Origin: Candidatus Fermentibacterota bacterium
Lineage (GTDB): Bacteria; Fermentibacterota; Fermentibacteria; Fermentibacterales; Fermentibacteraceae
DNA: 64,000 nt
Assembly (NCBI GenBank): GCA_002748705.1
Contig: PDSZ01000012.1
Span: forward strand, 23,633-87,632
Reading direction: 5' to 3'
The notes beneath the pieces were generated by a model that saw nothing but the letters and a program-made list of their open reading frames with translations, did no database searches and was not told where the DNA came from. Below, piece by piece: positions 62,631 through 64,000 of this stretch (within the stretch, counting starts at the first letter, position 1; the number at the start of each line of letters is the position of its first letter). The translations under genes were made by a program, and so were the position numbers.

Positions 62631-63519
62631 AGAATACGCAGAACTCGAGAATCAGTTGCTTGTGATCGATGAGCGTCTTGCAGAGTGCAGCTACAATGTA
62701 ATGACGAACCTGCCATGCCAGAGTAAGCAATATGCCAGGAGTAAGCTGGCAATACTAATGGAAATGATGCTCTTACTTGATGAAGAGAGTGCAGGAATCA
62801 GCGACCGACAGAGACAACTAATTCAAGCACAGTATCAAGTTAGTGCTATAGAGCACCAAGACAATATCAGTGACTTAAAGGAGGAGATCAATGAATGTGT
62901 CTGCTCCTATTGGAGAAAATCCGGTCTTGGGTTCTCGGAAAGACACAGTATCCTGTGTGAGAGTACCTGCGAGGCAGAACGAAGAGATGCATGGGAGCAT
63001 GTGTACCCATTGGCAAACGAAGTGAGTACTAAGTACAAAACTCTGGTGGAGCTTAGGAATGAGAATGCTAGAAAACACGGATATGTTAATTTCAGTGCTA
63101 TGAAGATGCTAATTAGCGGTATGTGTCCTGATGGTGCTACTAAACTCTGCAGGGAGTACCTGGGAGATACAGAGGAGGAGTACACAGTTGCATTGACTGA
63201 AAAGGCAAGATTGCTGGGGGTTACTAAAGAGTCGCCCTGGAATACTTCATACCTTTTATCTACTGGTTTTGAGAGGGAACATCGCACACAGTTAGATATT
63301 GAGAATGCCATCGATTTGGTGTTCGGGAAACTTGGTTTCCAACTGCGCAGTATGCCGATTGAGATCGAATTGACTGATGTACCCTATGGAGCTGTATGCA
63401 TTTCATTCAGACCTGGAGGAAAAACAGTAGTATTGATTAACCAATGTGGATCTATTGAGGATTTTGGGTATACTCTTCACGAGGTAACTCACGCACTTCA
63501 AAATATTATCATTGTATAG
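62614..63519 (+). pseudogene. HExxH metallopeptidase truncated by IS3
   Basis: 301 codons remain. The N-terminal part is helical, with L-V-E-L-R-N-E-N-A-R-K-H-G-Y as in M3/M2-like oligopeptidases. The zinc motif T-L-H-E-V-T-H-A-L-Q (HExTH) lies at the very end, and the frame stops five residues later at the edge of the IS3 element. The third zinc ligand and rest of the domain are missing, so the protein is broken. Confidence 0.65.
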
Positions 63520-63593
63520 TGGTCTGAGAAAACTGGAGAGCAGAATAAGGTGGATTTGCCTATGTTTGAGAATCAGCGTAGAAAGGCAGATCC

Positions 63594-63878
63594 ATGCGAA
63601 AGAATTACAGTGCCGAGTTCAAGGCAAGAGTCGCCCTTGAAGCCCTCAAAGGAGATAAAACCCTTGCAGAGCTTGCTTCACATTACGAAGTCCATCCCAA
63701 TCTCATCCGGTCATGGAAGAAGAAGCTGCTTGAAGAAATGTCAGGCATATTCTCCGACAAGCGTAAGCGGGAGAAGAAAACCAACGAAGACGATAAGACT
63801 CGTCTCTTCGAGGAGATTGGTCGTCTCAAGGTTGAGAACGACTGGCTCAAAAAAAAATCTGGACTTAACCATAAGTGA
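63594..63878 (+). CDS. IS3-family transposase OrfA
   Basis: A 94-residue helix-turn-helix protein: Y-S-A-E-F-K-A-R-V-A-L-E-A-L-K-G-D-K-T-L-A-E-L-A, then P-N-L-I-R-S-W-K-K and a leucine-zipper-like end (I-G-R-L-K-V-E-N-D-W-L-K-K-K-S-G). It helps bind IS ends. It ends in a run of nine A shared with the following frame. Confidence 0.92.
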   Translation: MRKNYSAEFKARVALEALKGDKTLAELASHYEVHPNLIRSWKKKLLEEMSGIFSDKRKREKKTNEDDKTRLFEEIGRLKVENDWLKKKSGLNHK

Positions 63879-64000
63879 GAAGCGCTCAGCAATCGAGCAG
63901 GGTCATCCGGAGATCAGCGTGAACAGGCAATGCGAGCTCCTCGGTCTTGCTCCATCTACCTATTACTATCAGCCCAGGGAGCCGAAGAAAGACGATGTAC
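63859..64000 (+). CDS. IS3-family transposase OrfB, partial
   Basis: The frame reads I-S-E-K-R-S-A-I-E-Q-G-H-P-E-I-S-V-N-R-Q-C-E-L-L-G-L and Y-Y-Q-P, the usual OrfB opening, and leaves the window before the integrase core. The frame relation to orfA at the A9 run is not the usual -1, so either orfB has its own unusual start (ATA at about 63871) or one base has been gained or lost. Confidence 0.75.
   Translation, partial: MDLTISEKRSAIEQGHPEISVNRQCELLGLAPSTYYYQPREPKKDDV

Larger units (their letters stand above)
63520..64000 (+). mobile_element. IS3-family element, left part
   Basis: The left end TGGTCTGAGAAAACTGG resembles IS3-group terminal repeats. It contains orfA and the start of orfB and runs off the window. 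It interrupts the peptidase gene. Confidence 0.8.

Noticed and set aside
63849..63878. Programmed -1 frameshift at the A9 run of IS3
   Set aside because: The orfB frame is reached by +1, not -1, from orfA at this run, so the usual slippage does not fit. An indel or separate start is more likely.

Overview
The window reads as chromosomal DNA of an anaerobic, amino-acid-fermenting, Gram-negative-type bacterium, probably from an uncultured FCB-like lineage (Fermentibacteria/Aegiribacteria is my best guess, from overall gene content, and cannot be proved here). Signs of anaerobic life are a class III ribonucleotide reductase, a 2-oxoacid:ferredoxin oxidoreductase with phosphotransacylase and butyrate-kinase partners, and a selenocysteine tRNA. 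A secreted C25 protease with a Por-type sorting tail and a beta-barrel-like protein suggest an outer membrane. Base composition is moderate and coding is dense outside mobile-element islands.

Layout. 1-5 kb: a barrel-like protein and a four-gene membrane operon of unknown function (one member DUF6754-like). 5-8.6 kb: an ABC-F ATPase, a frameshifted GNAT gene, a propeller lipoprotein and a SPASM-domain remnant. 8.6-13.1 kb: insertion-sequence debris, then two paralogous 215-residue XylR_N/V4R sensor proteins. 13.1-18.1 kb: a complete type II-C CRISPR-Cas locus (six-repeat array, cas2, cas1, cas9, and a tracrRNA I located upstream of cas9). The array repeats look as if each carries a promoter. 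One identical orphan repeat lies upstream of the first V4R gene, so the V4R pair is bracketed by CRISPR repeats; this is the most unusual arrangement in the window.

18-27 kb: DMT transporter with a ThiS-like protein, VIT/VWA protein, ABC exporter, and a nested pair of insertion sequences (IS256 inside an IS4 remnant, both target duplications visible). 27-34 kb: decayed yefM-yoeB, two GT-C-type membrane proteins (one frameshifted), a sulfatase-like lipoprotein and a thiF pseudogene. 34-37.5 kb: nrdD, a separate 50-residue glycyl-radical peptide and nrdG, with a promoter and two NrdR-like boxes. 37.6-46.2 kb: DMT transporter, cutC, response regulator/HD-GYP, an internally deleted pyrG remnant, purF, guaA, YitT, TatD and an E1-like enzyme. 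46.3-48.2 kb: a truncated Trm112-like gene running into five 67-bp tandem repeats that end at tRNA-Sec, then an IS200 element.

48.4-55.8 kb: an aminotransferase and a five-gene operon (butyrate kinase, phosphotransacylase, Na+-type symporter, oxidoreductase alpha and fused beta-gamma) that together would import and oxidise amino acids or 2-oxoacids and make ATP from acyl phosphates. 55.9-61.9 kb: nitrilase, AI-2E family protein, C25 protease, PPC protein, tRNA-Ala, HU, a 31-residue basic protein, a phosphoesterase and tRNA-Arg. 62.2-64 kb: a small protein and an HExxH peptidase cut off by an IS3 element that runs out of the window. There are many decayed genes, so this is an accessory-rich segment.
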